NCBI GenBank assembly: GCA_031308135.1
Contig: JAHLJT010003656.1
Coordinates: 48,490,335-48,554,334, forward strand
Direction of reading: 5' to 3'
DNA from: Acheta domesticus
Lineage: Eukaryota > Arthropoda > Insecta > Orthoptera > Gryllidae
Length of the DNA: 64,000 nucleotides
The notes below the pieces were generated by a model that saw only the letters and a list, made by a program, of their open reading frames with translations, ran no database searches and had not been told where the DNA came from. The stretch's first letter is position 1. The number at the start of each line of letters is the position of its first letter. The position numbers were made by a program, and so were the translations under genes. This document shows positions 1 through 13,498 of this stretch, in pieces.

Positions 1-3000
1 CCAAGAAAATATATATTTATGAGGAACTCTAAAGGGAATCGCGAGGGTTCCTAAGAGAGATGGGCGAATTATGTCAGAAAGACTTTGAATTTGGCTGTTA
101 AAATAGATGTTGTACCTATTAGCAAAACATTTTTCATTTTAAATTCAAAGTTTGATGTCTGTGTGTACCATTCAAGCTTACTTAAAAAAGTAAAAAGATT
201 TTGAAAATGTTTCGCGAAAATGGCTTTGAAGAAAGACAAGTTTCATATCAATTCTGAATAATGCACAACGGATTGTTCCTGATAAACAACAAATTAAGAC
301 GATTCGAACGATACAAACCACGAAACTCACAATTTATCTCACAATTGTGATGACGGGTGCATTTAATGCAAAATTGCAAAACGTCAATGTTTGTGGACTT
401 GGTGTATAGCCAATCATATTTTGACTGAAAGAGGATTACAACATAGGAAATATAAATGAGAAAATGGTATAATTTATTCTATAAGTGATATTCTGTAAGT
501 ATCAGATGAAAATATTCAACAATATTAACATAGGAATTTGGAAATTAACCAAAATTTGCGATAGATAAAAATGAGTAAGTACGTCTGCCGCAGTAATAAT
601 TTTTTTGTGTTTATAAATCCCGGAGTGTACTTTTTTAAGATATTAGTTTTTAAAACATTTGGACTGAGACACGTCCTTTACATACATTTCCAACACGTAC
701 AACAAAAATTAACCCGAAAAATGGTACCAAATCTGTTTATAGCAAAATACTTACCTACTTAATACGTCCAAATGCATAATCTCAGACAAAAACCACGTCA
801 ACTACGCTGCGAGGCTACAAAGAATTTAATTTGAGATGTAGCTTCTTTCACCATCTACTTGAGAAGGAAAGAATTACAAAATACCTGAGAAAATTGTTTG
901 CGAAACATTAATTATTTGTGGTGTAAATTTTAACTTCGTGAGAAGTCAAAATGTATAACGAACTCACATCCTTGTATAAACAATGCACTAGCAAATTTTC
1001 AACGTAGTAAACCATGTTTGGAATTTACGATTTATCAAGAGTAAATTGCTTCGTCATACGACGTAGTACTAAAAAAATAAACCTGAAACTTTCTCAAAAA
1101 TTATTTCAACAATAGTTTTATTGTTTTGCCTATATGCGGCATTTTCCAACTCTTGCGTGACAAAAGGATGACTAAAAGGATACAAAAAACTTAGCAGTTA
1201 GTGTGTACGAAACGCTAACTGATGTATCTGTATTGACAATGTTCACTTTGGAGGTGTCGAGTGTATCGTGCTAAGGATGTTCAGCAAGATACTTTCTTCT
1301 CATTTAACGGAACGAAAAGTAATTAATCTGAAAAATATACCAAAACATAAAATAATGTAGATTTCATAATTGTCACTTCAAGAGTTCAAGGTCTTACTAT
1401 TATTAGAGAATTCTTGCCGCAGCCTCCCGTGCAAAACCAAGAATACGTGAATAAAAAATAGAATGCTCTTACTTCTCTTTGTATTTGGATGGAGATCTTT
1501 GCTACTCGTAACTCAAGCACAAAAATATCTGAAAATATACCTGGATAGAACACAAACTATGGATGTGACACAATGGATTGATATGGATTAAATACTCACA
1601 GTACTGAAATAGCTTGTATTTTGAGGTGTCCAACTTTATGTTCTATGCTCACTTCGTAAACCATACGGCGTTGAAATTTCGAACTGCCTTCCCATAATTG
1701 AAGGCTTTTGGATGGAGATAACTTCTATTCACTCATGGCATAAGGAAAGGAAAAAAAAGCTGCACTATTTCAGTACAAAACTTATTACTGTACTATATGT
1801 AGAGACATTTTTCACTTGAGTGCAAATGCTTGAAATTAACTCTTCTCTGGTTCATACGATCAAGCAGCTGTGCGGATTGATGGCATGTAGTACTGATGTC
1901 TCACACGCAGTTCCAGAGGCAATCAACCTGCAAAATATACCGATGAAACTGTTCCTAGTGAATATTTTCACTCATTAAGACCCAACCTCGCAAGGCCTGA
2001 TTCGCGGCGCTCTGAACCATCCGTGTGGGTTGAGATGGTACTTCCAGTTGCAGCAATTACGAGCAGCTTAAAAATTACGGAAAGTGAAGTTGTCACGTCT
2101 GAATTGCAATTAAATCATTTAAATTTGTAGCATGTGGAAGTGTTCATTGTATTCTCATTATAGTACGAAAAAAAATGCAGCTCCAGATCGGCGAAAGTAC
2201 CACAAATGATCCAGGTTTTAAATTACTGTATAATATCATAATGCACATAGCATTTTTCTTACTTTCATTAATTTTTCTTGGTTGAATTAGGTAAATACAC
2301 GCACAAGCTTTGAGTTTTAATGCGTACGAGTATATGTTTCAATGGTGAGATGATTCTTCATCACAAACATTACACGAAATACTCTCTGTTCAAAAGAATT
2401 CCGAGCATGTTCGTGGGTGACATTGAAATGGTATTACGTATGTTGCATAAAATAAAGTGCTCTAATCAAAATCCTTCAAATTATTCACTGAAATGTAAGG
2501 GTATAGTTCAATGTGGTGTGCCACATGGATATTGTATTCATCACACAATATTATTAATTAGTATCATGCCATAATGAAATTATGATTCTAAACGAAAAAA
2601 TTAGTCACTTTTCTATGTACTCTTGGCTGATCTGAGATAGTCCAGTCATAAACAGGAAATTATTAGAGTAACACCTGCTGTTAAATATGTATAATATATA
2701 AATATTCTTAAAAACTTTCTTCCATCCTTGTCTTAGTATGAAATGCATTGTACTCTTTGTCATTAGAGCCCATAAGTTTAGGCATTAATTTTTACTAAAA
2801 TAGGCGTGCAATATTGCATTTATTTTGGCCAAAGTAGGAGTGCAAAAGGGCTTTTAAAAATTCCCACTTAAAAGGGGTGATAATTCAAATGATTCACACT
2901 TTTATCGTAACTTAAATTTACATTAGCACTTACAAGGAAGGTCAAACGACCAAGGACGATTCTTCGTAATCTGCATTGCACATGACCATTTCGAATGAAG

Positions 3001-5880
3001 ACTACGAATTTGTTTTAATCGCGAAGCCGATTATGCGAAATGTTATTCTGGAATTCCGTTTGAATTTGAAATTTTTTCAGTGAAAACGGAAATATATAAT
3101 TCGTTCTTCATCTTCACATTTGTGTAATCTCCAGCACGGAGATGAGTACATCATATACTTAGGGCTCTGTCCTAATAAGAGATCGGAGGCCATACTCGGA
3201 TTAGAAAGGGATTCCTTGGGAGTGAACTAAACCAGACGGCATCACTGTAAAAAAATAAAAAAAACATGATTGTTCTCTTCCTTTCTCATTTAGATTTGTA
3301 ACAGTACCTGATCCTGGAACCTCCGCTTCCACTTCCACAAGGCAAAACACGACCGTTTCTTCGTGTTGACAATGTTTGCAGGTATGCTTTCTGCTTGATG
3401 GAAATTAGTACTAGGAGAAAACAAGTAAAATAATGAGATAAAAGGAAAAAATGAGGAAAAATACCAAAAATATGCATCATGAGCTAAAATAAGCATAAAA
3501 AGGAAAAAAAGAAAATATTAAAATAACTCGAAGTAAAATTAAGTGATTCGCATTATTCGAATAAAATCGTAAAAATAAAGAAGTCACATTGCCCAACTTC
3601 CGAGTTCTACTTATCCCAATAATAGACTGCCAAGTAACTATCAGAATAAGTAGGCACACTCACGAAACTGCCACACAGAGCGTTTTCCAAAAATATGGTT
3701 TGGAATTGTTCCTTCTGCTTACGAATATTGTAAAATGTAACTGCCTGTAAAATAAAAGTTAATAAACATTAATGTTGAAAAACTAGTAGTATAACTACAA
3801 CGTAAATGTTCAAATGCGTAATTTGCAGATCAGAATTATAAACGATCATGTGATCATGTAGCTTCAAAGTTTTGACGTGACTGTCCATTCTACGAGTTTT
3901 CAATTCATCTGGGCTGGGCTGGGCTGTTTCATCCAACAAACATGCATTGCATGAAACACGAACTGCCTGAAAGAAATATCGAAACTATATACTACTGATC
4001 AAACTTTACAGTTCCAGCAATTTTCGGAGTAGATAAACGTACAAATGAAGTTGATAGAAAACAATATATCCAATTCCGCCAGTCATACTCACCTGCCAAT
4101 AAATCAAGTTATCAAGTGTCCAGCCGCTAGTTAATCAAGCTATTTTTGTTCCTGAAACCTACTTTGTTCTCCACCTTGAGTTTGTTTCTTCAAGTCAGGT
4201 TTCATAAAAATCATAATGCTTGAAATAAAAATTGACCAATTATCAAATCACATGTTTTCCCTCTAAATCTAATCAAATGATCCCAACATTTTAAGTGTAA
4301 TAAACCGTGTATATCAATAATTACAAGATTTAAGTTAAATTTAATTTTGAGTAATACTTCAAAAATATCCCGGCCAGAATAATTTTCTGTATCAGAGGTC
4401 TGATTATGTTCCCATCTCGCACAAGCATAGGCTGAAGTGACAAACAGTAGGAATTACCAACATAATATTTATAATATTAAACAAATTATGCGGGAATATT
4501 TTAAAATAAAATCTTTCTTCAATTTAACGTATTAAATATTTTAATAGCGTACAAGAAAATTCAACAAGCATTAATTTTTAACATTATCAAATTGCACTGC
4601 TTCTGTTGCAGTGCAAAACTGCAACTCCTTTTTTAAATATTGCGAAAATAAAATATTAAAAATATTGATACAGAGTGTAGACATGGGGCGCAATGCAAGT
4701 TGTCAATTAAAACGCATTTGAACTAAGATGTTCCAACTACAGTTCGTAATTAGTAACGAATATCAACTGTTATATTAGTTAACATTTGGTTGAATTTCAG
4801 AATTAATGACTTATTAAATAATTACTTGGAAAGGCTAGAATTATAACTAATAGGCTAGATATTGGTTGTAACTAGGGGGTGCATTTTAATGAAATATTTT
4901 TACTTTCCCATATACATGTATATGAAGTAAATATATGCAGTATATGGGACATTACGTGAAAAAAAAACTGCGAATGTTCGGCAGAAAAAAAATTTATTGC
5001 CAAGCCCTGATAACGAAAAAGTAGATAAAACCAGTTGCTAAATTAAGGAAAAATATCCCCTAACAAGTAGTGTAGGCTGAATCCCTGTTTTGTGTACGTC
5101 CGTCTGTTGTATGTGAGCAATAGCGCCTTGTGCGCGCAATTCCTTAACATTACTATCCCGTTACACGCGCCTTGTTTGTGACACGAATACACGCACACTG
5201 ACAGAGTCCGCAACTTAATATTATCTCGTTTTCCAAATTTAATAGCGTAGTTTTAGAGTATTTTTCGTGAATATCAAATAGACCTTGTCTTGCAATAACA
5301 TCACCCAATTGTTGCAATTTTTAAATATTTTAATTAGATAAATTATATATTCAATGAAATTTATTGGTATTTGGGATAACATTTCTGAGGCAATTTGATA
5401 GTGAAAAGACATTAGGGTCATTCCATGCAGAAAAGTAGGAAATTTGACACTACATCCCAGAATTTAAAAATATTTTGCCACCTTACTTACCATGATACCT
5501 GCATGAACCAGGTACAATATTTTTGTCTCATCGGCTATTGTTTATCAACAATGGGCACTTGAAATATTAGGTTAGCAGTTTGCAGACATTCCGTTATGAT
5601 TTTTTTCGATGATATGCAATCAAGCAAAAATTATGAAAGTGACACTATATGTAGAAGAAATGTAAAGGATAATTTTACATTAAAAATATTTTTTTACTGT
5701 GAGTCTTTAACAATTAGGAAGTAAAAATAATCTAAAAATGCAATAAATAGAAATGTAATATTTTTAAATTCTTGAATTTTGGAAGAAAAATTGCTGGAAC
5801 TACTTTCAAGCTACTCTGTAAATTTAATCATGGAATCTTGAATGGTTTTATTGTTATAAATAAAATTATCTTACTAGTGC
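1..5880. other. AT-rich stretch without recognisable gene
   Basis: About 5.9 kb of AT-rich sequence. No frame longer than about 85 codons is present and none resembles a known family. I see no recognised mobile-element protein and no array. A splice-bounded block at 3294-3381 is listed separately. A small hairpin with CCCATATAC / GTATATGGG arms lies near 4907-4947. Diverged transposon relics could be here that cannot be recognised by eye. Confidence 0.5.
3294..3381 (+). other. possible 88-nt exon (splice-signal bounded)
   Basis: A pyrimidine-rich tract (ttctcttcctttctcatttag) ends in AG at 3293, and a GCAG/GTATGC donor-like junction lies at 3381/3382, bounding 88 nt. One frame is open for about 24 codons and rich in Ser, Thr and Pro, but it reaches a TGA before the donor, so it would be non-coding or terminal. 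The evidence is only the two splice-like signals and a composition richer in GC than the surroundings. Chance is a real alternative. Confidence 0.15.
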
Positions 5881-7136
5881 TCCGTAAACGAACTCATCTC
5901 AGCTGCTAGAGCCGCCGCGCCCCAGCCCTCTTCGTCAGCACTCGGCGTTACTTTTTTCCTCCACGGCGCGATGGTGTATTTCGCAAAACTACTTCTCTAG
6001 TGTTAATTTTGCCGTACGTGCTACATGAAGAGACGCCAAATTCGACCATTATTTTTTGTTCACTCCAACTTTTTGGTAAACACGTTAAAATCATATTTCT
6101 CATTAGCTGTTTTCACACGATTTTTTTAATTGTATCAACAATTCTTCTCCATCATTGCTTTTATTACTCACATGAAATAATTCAGAAACTGCTTTCTATA
6201 CTGTGATATACCAATATGTCATGTATTTAGACAGTAACTTTTGCTGTAAATGGGTTGGGTTGAAAGGGTATGCAAATGGGAATATACAGCCTTAGCAACG
6301 CCGGCGTAGCGGTTGGCAAGGTCAATAAACTGCATTGAGGCCTTGAACATGTGGGGGCGCTGGCTAGACAGAAATTTAAGATATTTTGGGAATGGTTTAG
6401 AAAGGAATGACTATAGAGAGCGTGGCTACTTGAAATGGTAAGACATGGATGGATTGGCGAAGGGAGAATAGACTCTACTCATGACGGAAGTTTGTCGTTT
6501 TCTTTAAAAAAAATAAGAATGAAGGATGGATACCGAGGCTTGGAGGGCTGAAAACGGAGGAGTAAAGGACAATTTCCTGATAAGAGGCCGTCGAGAGGTG
6601 CGGATCGCTCGCGAGTTTAATATTAGGGGAGTGGGACTTGTAAGTTTGTCGTCAGAATCAATGGTTTTTCGGACTCTGAAAGTTTGTGATGTGCAGCATT
6701 TAAATTAGCTTGGGACTTTGAAAGTTTTTTATATTGCGGTGGGTTTATTTTGAACTTTGAACTTTAATGTTTTACCACGTAGTTGGGGAGAACTAAGAAC
6801 TGTGAGTATTAATTAAGTAAGAACCGGTAGATATTCGAGGCAGTGAGGGCCGGATTCGTCGGCAGCGTCGCAAGATTACAAGAAAGAAGCTGGACTTGGG
6901 ATTATCACCCAAGTCAGAAGATACTGCGGGGCGCCGTCGGTCAGGATTACGTTTAGATAAGTACTGCAGTACAATGGTTTTCTTCTGAACGAGGTCATGA
7001 CTTAAGGCATAATAATTGTCCATACAAATTGATAATTTTACCTGACAAGTTAATAAATTGTTAAATTTTATTTTGGAAATGAAAAGATGATTTTCATTTA
7101 GTCAATGACAACTGATAAGTAGTTAGAAATATATAA
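5881..7136. other. unassigned, mildly GC-rich patches
   Basis: Two patches have higher GC than the background: 5885-5975, with several CpGs, and 6290-6960. Neither contains a frame I recognise. The short frames here lack family motifs. The patches could be diverged repeat or regulatory DNA. Confidence 0.3.
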
Positions 7137-7701
7137 TTATTTCCTTTCAGATTCCTCGCCATACTGTATAGTTGGCAGATCAAATAATCGGCTATCTAGG
7201 CGATAGCGATTATCCATCACGTGACCCATTGACCCAGCTAGCCGGACATTTATCCATTCGTTAAGATTAACTGTGGAAGCATTGGTCATAACCTGTTCCT
7301 GGCGCCCATAGTTTTCTATAAATTCGGAACGGGTCACGAATATAACAGTCCTAAGGTAAATGATGTCAGTTAAAACGGCATGATCTCGTAATAATTTATG
7401 ACGAGACATTGTTGGTATATTTCATTACGGTACTCACCTTTCTCCTTGCGTACAATTTCTCTCGGGTTTGTTTTCGCAATGACAATGGTGATTGACCGAG
7501 AGGATTAAAAATGTTTACATTACTGATGGTGGCTTCCTCTGCAACTCCTGGGGCTACGTACTCCTCTTCACTTGACGTTTTCACTTCACTGTCTGTTCCA
7601 ATTGAGTCACTAAAATCTGCATTGGGCATTTTCGATATTTTGTGACAACACAGATCGCATATTGCTTCACCTTCCACTAAATTCGTTATTTTCTTCCGCA
7701 T
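7137..7701 (-). pseudogene. fragment of a transposon-associated or unknown protein
   Basis: Two overlapping minus-strand frames (7701-7396 and 7409-7137) look like pieces of one protein. The first contains a CDLCC pair, an acidic Ser/Glu-rich stretch (SEEEYVAP), then PLGQSPLSLRK followed by a basic segment ending RRKVSTVM. A similar arrangement (acidic linker, GxSPxx motif, Arg/Lys-rich helix) occurs in unnamed, often multicopy proteins of arthropod and cnidarian genomes, many probably transposon-derived. That link is from memory and unverified. The second frame (90 codons) has no motif I recognise. The frames are offset, so either an intron or a frameshift separates them. No promoter or polyadenylation signal was identified. 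Confidence 0.3.
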
Positions 7702-8481
7702 CGCCTCTTATCTTTCTCTTACCCACCCGACTTTTGTGCTTCTTAAGTCCGAATGGATTGCAGCACCAAAGTCTGTTAAACTTATTCACAATCTTTAGCA
7801 TTTTATATCACGATGTATCACTGAACAGTAACACGCGAAAACTAAGCCTGTAAACTGGTGTCTGGATCCCTTCGAAGGCATCGATGGATATCCCTAGGGA
7901 ATGAACTTGGCGGTGCCTGCCTACGACCTTGCCTCACCCCTCGTTGGACAAGGGCATGCGACTTTCAACCTTAAGAGCAAAATGCGTGTATACATTTTAT
8001 TTAATAACTTAAGCATTTTTTAAGATTCCATCGCGACAGTTTGCAGAATGGTTATTAATTGGTTCTTCTTGCAGTGTGTAAAATATGAAAGAAAAGAATA
8101 TATTACTTTTGAAGAAAAATGTATTTGTTTAATTTATTAGCATTTTTTATTATAAACAAATATCTCAATCCTTAATATATTATCAACTGCTTAAAATATG
8201 ATCATTTATCTTAGAAATAGTGTGCCCGTTTTTAAAGTTTTATTCATTTTATGAACGTCATAATTATTTTCATTATTGAGTATATTGTGTCATCGTCCAT
8301 GTTTAAGCCGTAATTGTTGCTAAACTGCTAAAGGTATTAAGTCCATAAATTGTCTTTTAACTGTTCATCATTAGTAGATTAATGTAATAAAATATGAAAA
8401 AATCTGAGACTCACTGTTAGAAAATCTGAAATTTTGCATAGAAAGACCCATTAGAAAATAGAGAAAATCATGACGATACTA
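7702..8481. other. no recognisable feature
   Basis: AT-rich sequence with a somewhat GC-richer stretch at 7855-7980. No frame or repeat was recognised. Confidence 0.4.
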
Positions 8482-8602
8482 CTACTACCACCACAACAAC
8501 CTCCACCACCACAACAACCTCCACCACCACAACAACCTCCACCACCACAACAACCTCCACCACCACAACAACCTCCACCACCACAACAACCATCACAACA
8601 AG
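8482..8602 (+). repeat. 18-bp tandem repeat encoding Pro4-Gln2
   Basis: The unit CCTCCACCACCACAACAA repeats about six times from 8500 with essentially no divergence. It is preceded by a partial unit and a short CTA/CCA run. In one frame each unit reads PPPPQQ, which gives a 65-codon open frame (8470-8667). That frame ends shortly after the array and resembles no family. The high copy identity suggests recent slippage. Confidence 0.9.
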
Positions 8603-10729
8603 TAAAAGAATTAACTAGTAAAAAGATATCAATTTGTAATGTCTGTATGAACAAGGCAGCATTTTAAAACTCCTAGGGTAAAACAAAAATGAACGAATTG
8701 TTCACGATAAAAATCTCAAAATATTTTGCAGCTATTTTCTATATTTTATTGTTCCAAATATTAGCAAATATTAATAATCTAGTCACATTATTGAGGACGG
8801 ATTTAGACGTTTAATACATTTGCATTAATACGTTTCCAATGCTACCATTTATTTTCCTTTTTATTTTCAACCCTCGATTTGCAAATTTAACCTATCAGAT
8901 AGATGAAAGTAAAAAAATCTCATTCTGGTACTATCAAAAATTAATGTTTGTTTCTGGGACCTTCCTGTGAGGGTAAGTTGTGTGCCTTTCAACTAATCTG
9001 GTTCTGGGTAAATGTAGGTCACGAACAAGACAAGGCCTCCTGCCTCAAAGACTGCCGATATTGCATGGCGTTAATTCAATTGTCAGAACATTTACAGAAC
9101 AAGGACGGCGGCGTAAAATATCGTGACAGAAACAAAATATTTTGACACAGAAATACTCTTAAAACATTAACAAGTAATAGATCACTGCATTAGTCTTATT
9201 AATCTATCCATTGGAGGTGAAAAACCCTTTGGTTCGATTACAAAATAAAATACTTAATTTTCAAAATTAAAAAAAAATGTTGCGAACATTGTCTCTTCAG
9301 CATTTCACGTTTCATGTTTATATGAAAGTAGATATTCATAGTATTTTCTACAGTTGAGACACAGAAAAAAATGCTACTTTTTATACAAACGCTCCAAATT
9401 GTTCGGCAGTTCACCCACTTAAAATTGAAAATCTAAGACCGCCCTAAAAGTCAGCCTTCAAATTTTTTTAAATTCTAAAATGGATAATAGAATACCTTTT
9501 AAATATTTTATAAAATTCTAACGTAATTTTATAAAACTGAATATTGATTGTAAATATTGTTTGGAGATTGCTTCCTGATCAAAAGAGACTTTTTTTACTA
9601 TTATTAAAATGATGGATTCTTGAATGTATTGTTAATAACTTTGAATGACCAATTCAACGAATTCATTCATACATTTTTTTAAAAATAAGCATCGCTAATA
9701 TGCTCTAGATGGACCTTTGGTCCGGGGTGTAATTCTTCCAGTGACAACGGACTGTGAGCGTATTTTGTTCACGGCTTACACTTTATTTACTACAATTAAC
9801 CGTCTGAAAATCCTCAGCCGTAATATTTAATTTGTTTTAAAATGAGTGATATATTCCTAAATTCTTACGAATCAAGATACGGAGGGTACCATACACTTAA
9901 ACACCATACCACTTAACACTGATCATCAAACGGAATTGAATATGATTTGCCCGTGACATTGGGTGTTGTGCTGGTTTCAGTGTCTGCAATATCAAGTACT
10001 TTAGCCACTGTACGATGTGTTTTATTTAGATGTACACATGAATAAAATCTTCTGCTCTTCTAAAATCTGTTAGGGTATTTTTAATACAATAACTCTTTTG
10101 TAAGGTGTAAGATTTCTCTCTTCAAAACTACACATTTAAATAGTTTGGGTACACAATAAATATCAATATGAATAATAGTAGAATTACAATGTGAACCTTA
10201 TTTTCATAATCAATTGTTACAAAAACCAAAGTATTTCACTTGGTGCCCATACTCATGTTGCATAATAAGTTTCATGATACAAATATTGATGTTCTGTCAT
10301 CTCTGTTTTAACCACCAAAATGTGACTAAATATAAATAAATAACCATCATTCAACTGTGTGACTACACAGGCATACATTCAAAATATTTTATGCCGAGGA
10401 GCCAATCAATCCACAAATTCCAGGAGAAAATTGATGAAACAAAAATTACACATCTTTCTACACAAGGCTTTTCCCTTTAAATGTCTAGTATTCAGTGTTT
10501 AATTCATAATAGTTTAGGTCCCGGAATGCACTGTAAAATATTATTAATTTAATAGAAAGTTATATATTTATAATTTAATACTTATCACACAATCAATAAC
10601 AATTACAATAGAGGTAAAATATATTTTATCATTTTTATTAATTTCCATTTTTACATTCGTAGAAATGAAACGGTTAAATGAGAAATTATTTTATTTTGAG
10701 TTTTCGAAAGTTCGCCGAACTAAAAATTG
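8603..10729. other. no recognisable feature
   Basis: About 2.1 kb of AT-rich sequence with no open frame above about 65 codons and no obvious repeat or element protein. Confidence 0.45.
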
Positions 10730-11401
10730 AAGTTGCCAAGTGCCTGCTCTCTCCCTTTTATTAGTTTCTTTTTTCCTGCTTCTTTCTCGGGACAACGGAA
10801 CGCCTTTTCGTCGCGTTCCAAAGAAATCGAGCCCTGCTAGTTCTTAGTACGAATGTTGTAATTGACTTTCTGACGAAGCATTGCACTTGAGACGCGCGGC
10901 CGCCAATGCCAATGATCGGCATTCGAAGCACCCAAGAACTTCAGCGTCAAATGGAAGTGTAGGCTTCCTCGCCATGCCAGTGGCATTTCGCTCCGAGGAA
11001 GGTCGCGGTACGACTTATCTTTTCCGTCACTTTCCGTTGTATCTGTAGAATGAAAGTCTATAATTGATTTAAAATTAAACTTTTGTTTCTTTTTCGGTGT
11101 ATAAAATAAGCCGAACTTTTCAGCGTGACGTTACTGACGAGTTTTTGTTAATTTGTTACGACTTCGTCAACGCATCCCGTTTCTCATCTGTTCTTGGGCA
11201 TTGAACGCTTCGCAAGGAGTAATCCTCCGTTATTTTCTTTCCCATGTCCCGTCTCGTTGCATTCAGTGCAGTTTATCGCTTCCACCAGCCATCGGCGCCG
11301 GTAGCTCCCGGGGTTCCCCGACTGTCTCCCGACCAGGAACCCGCGACGTTTCGCATTCTCTTAACCTCAGCGACTTCACTGAGCGTAGTTACGCAATGCG
11401 G
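10730..11401. promoter_or_regulatory. CpG-rich patch, possible regulatory DNA
   Basis: A GC-rich, CpG-containing patch lies in AT-rich surroundings, with GCGCGGCCGCC at about 10895-10905 and further CpGs to 11400. A 134-codon plus frame (11153-11557) runs from it into the adjacent inverted repeat, but it has no recognisable domain and looks incidental. The patch shows no internal repeat, which separates it from the GC-rich minisatellites elsewhere in the window. A promoter, enhancer or diverged element are all possible. Confidence 0.25.
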
Positions 11402-11570
11402 CTCTGCTGCGATTTATTCAACGCTGCCCCTGGCAAGTATCAGCTGTTGACGGTTTCATCCAATCGGAAACTTGAACGTCATCATGGGGACGCCAACATA
11501 CAAGCTACCGATTGGATGAAACCGTCAACATATGATACTTTCCAGGGGCAGCGTTGAATAGAGAGCAGAG
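11402..11570. mobile_element. fold-back (palindromic) MITE-like element
   Basis: Inverted arms at about 11402-11466 and 11509-11570 share CAACGCTGCCCCTGG and GACGGTTTCATCCAATCGG, with a roughly 40-bp centre. The core arm is about 51 bp with few mismatches. Taking the end as TTCAACGCTGCC, both sides are flanked by TA, as expected for a Tc1/mariner-type insertion, but TA is self-complementary and weak evidence. No transposase is encoded. The element is non-autonomous. Confidence 0.65.
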
Positions 11571-12065
11571 ATGAATAAATCGTATGGTGACGCCCCGGTT
11601 CAAACATTCAATAATAAAATACCCAACTTACTGCCATCTGCTTCAAACTTCTACACGTTTTCATCGTTTTATTTAAACCGTAGGATCATAATTTTTGTAA
11701 CTACATCAGTGTGTGATAATTATTACAAATTTCAACAAAAAATTCCAAAATCAAGACCGATTTCTATGTCGTAGAAAGTTTCCTTCGAATCACATCACAC
11801 GATAACCTCATAATTGCAATGTAATAGCGTCGTCACAAAGTATTGAACGTATTTTAAGAATACCAGTTATGTAAGTGTAAATATACATGTTTCTCACCAA
11901 CTATGGGCCACCACCATAACTTCTAAACGGTTCACGACATCAAAATCAGTATTCACTCAAACACTTGCTCCTGCGGCAAGTAATATTCTGTAGTGACATT
12001 GTTTGCAACATTTTTATTTTCGAGAAACCAATAAAACATAAAAAAGTAATACAATTGTTTATCAT
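11571..12065. other. no recognisable feature
   Basis: AT-rich spacer between two inverted-repeat elements. No frame or repeat was recognised. Confidence 0.4.
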
Positions 12066-13001
12066 CCGTTAGTATTTTGATAGTAATTTGAGTATAAAGT
12101 TCTAGTTTCTGACATGTGATTTTAGATTAAACGGACAATATTTCCTGCAGCAGCCCTCGCGTCGTTGCCTTTACGCAGGTGACCTTCGCATCGCACCGCC
12201 GAGATAGGGAGAGTGACATAGGGGGCGGTAGCGCAAGTAGTCGTAACTACAAAGATAACATTAAGATAGAGAAATATTTTACATTCATTCATTCGAATTG
12301 ATCATTTATTTCACTGATTGAAATTCCAAAGCTTCGATCATTGCTGTGAACAATACTACAAAGAATCTGGTGGTCTACGGGAAATACTAACAAAGATCAT
12401 TTTCAAACTTAACAAGAATCGAGCTCGATGGCAGATAGAGACAAGCCAGCATTTTAAAACGCTACAAATACATGCAAAAGAAATGAAATGTTTAAGATTT
12501 TCACATCTCCAGAATATCAGATTACGAAAAGTTAAAAATTTTGTTATTATTGCCGTTAGTCTACTTCTCATTGTAAATTTAAAAAATAAAATAAGATGTG
12601 GATAACATTAGAAAAATATTTACTTCATTAAATAATTTGCTAAACTGTGTCCTCCTTCGACTGCAATGCTTCTCTGCATCGATGCTTTGGAATTTCCACC
12701 ACAAAAGAAATTTAATTCTGATGAATCAGTGGAAAAAATCTTTCATTCTAATCGTTAAAGCTGATGTGTGTTCCTGAGTCAGTGCTGATAAGGCCACGGA
12801 GTTCTGTAATTAGGCCAATCCCCCAATGCACGCCGCTTCGTATCCCCTCTCACCGTAGCAGTGTCGGCGCCGCGAAGGCCAACGCCTCCAAAAGTGACAG
12901 TTGCAAGAACTGCCAGTTTAAGAAACGTTTTCCGTTTGATCTAAAATCATATATCAGAAAGTAATTTTATACTCAAATTACTATCAAAATACTAACAGGT
13001 A
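12066..13001. mobile_element. about 935-bp element with about 85-bp terminal inverted repeats
   Basis: The ends at 12066-12150 and 12915-13001 are inverted repeats. Both begin GTTAGTATTTTGATAGTAAT, and similarity continues through TTTCTGA and GATTTTAGAT to AAACGGA. Just inside each arm is a GC-rich segment (12150-12240 and 12770-12900), which may extend the symmetry. The AT-rich interior holds only short frames without motifs. I found no convincing target-site duplication, so the superfamily is open. This reads as a non-autonomous DNA transposon. Confidence 0.7.
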
Positions 13002-13052
13002 ATATCACTGTCCTCTTTTTAATATCTATCCATTGTTAATGGTCCTCTTTTT

Positions 13053-13055
<3 letters not shown>

Positions 13056-13107
<52 letters not shown>
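13056..13107. repeat. (AT)n microsatellite
   Basis: About 26 uninterrupted AT dinucleotides. Just upstream, CCTCTTTTTAATA occurs twice (about 13013 and 13043), a short local duplication. Confidence 0.95.
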
Positions 13108-13109
<2 letters not shown>

Positions 13110-13498
13110 TCCCATTTAAAAAATCAAAGACGATGCATTATCTCGTAAACTAAAAATACAACTATTTCAAACAATATCTCTACGGCATATTACTTGCCCC
13201 ACGATTCCGCACTGATGAGGGAAAACTGCACTTCGACACCGTGAATTGCTTATTAGATACGAAGGTGGTCCATAGGTGGTGAGACACGTGAAACTAGGGA
13301 TAACCCGTTAACATTAAGAAGAAATCTAACTTCTCTATTTACCCTGGCAATACCAATAATTGAAAGATCCCATGTATTATCAAGGAAGGTAACCAGAGTT
13401 GACCGCTTGACTTTGTATTTGCCGATAGTTCCCATGTGAGTTTATTTAAACAAAAATCTTCGATTTCTTCTTTTAATTACCCATTAAACTCTGCTGAT

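Noticed and set aside
11153..11557. 134-codon plus frame as a gene
   Set aside because: It ends inside an inverted-repeat element, has no domain, and has an arbitrary start.
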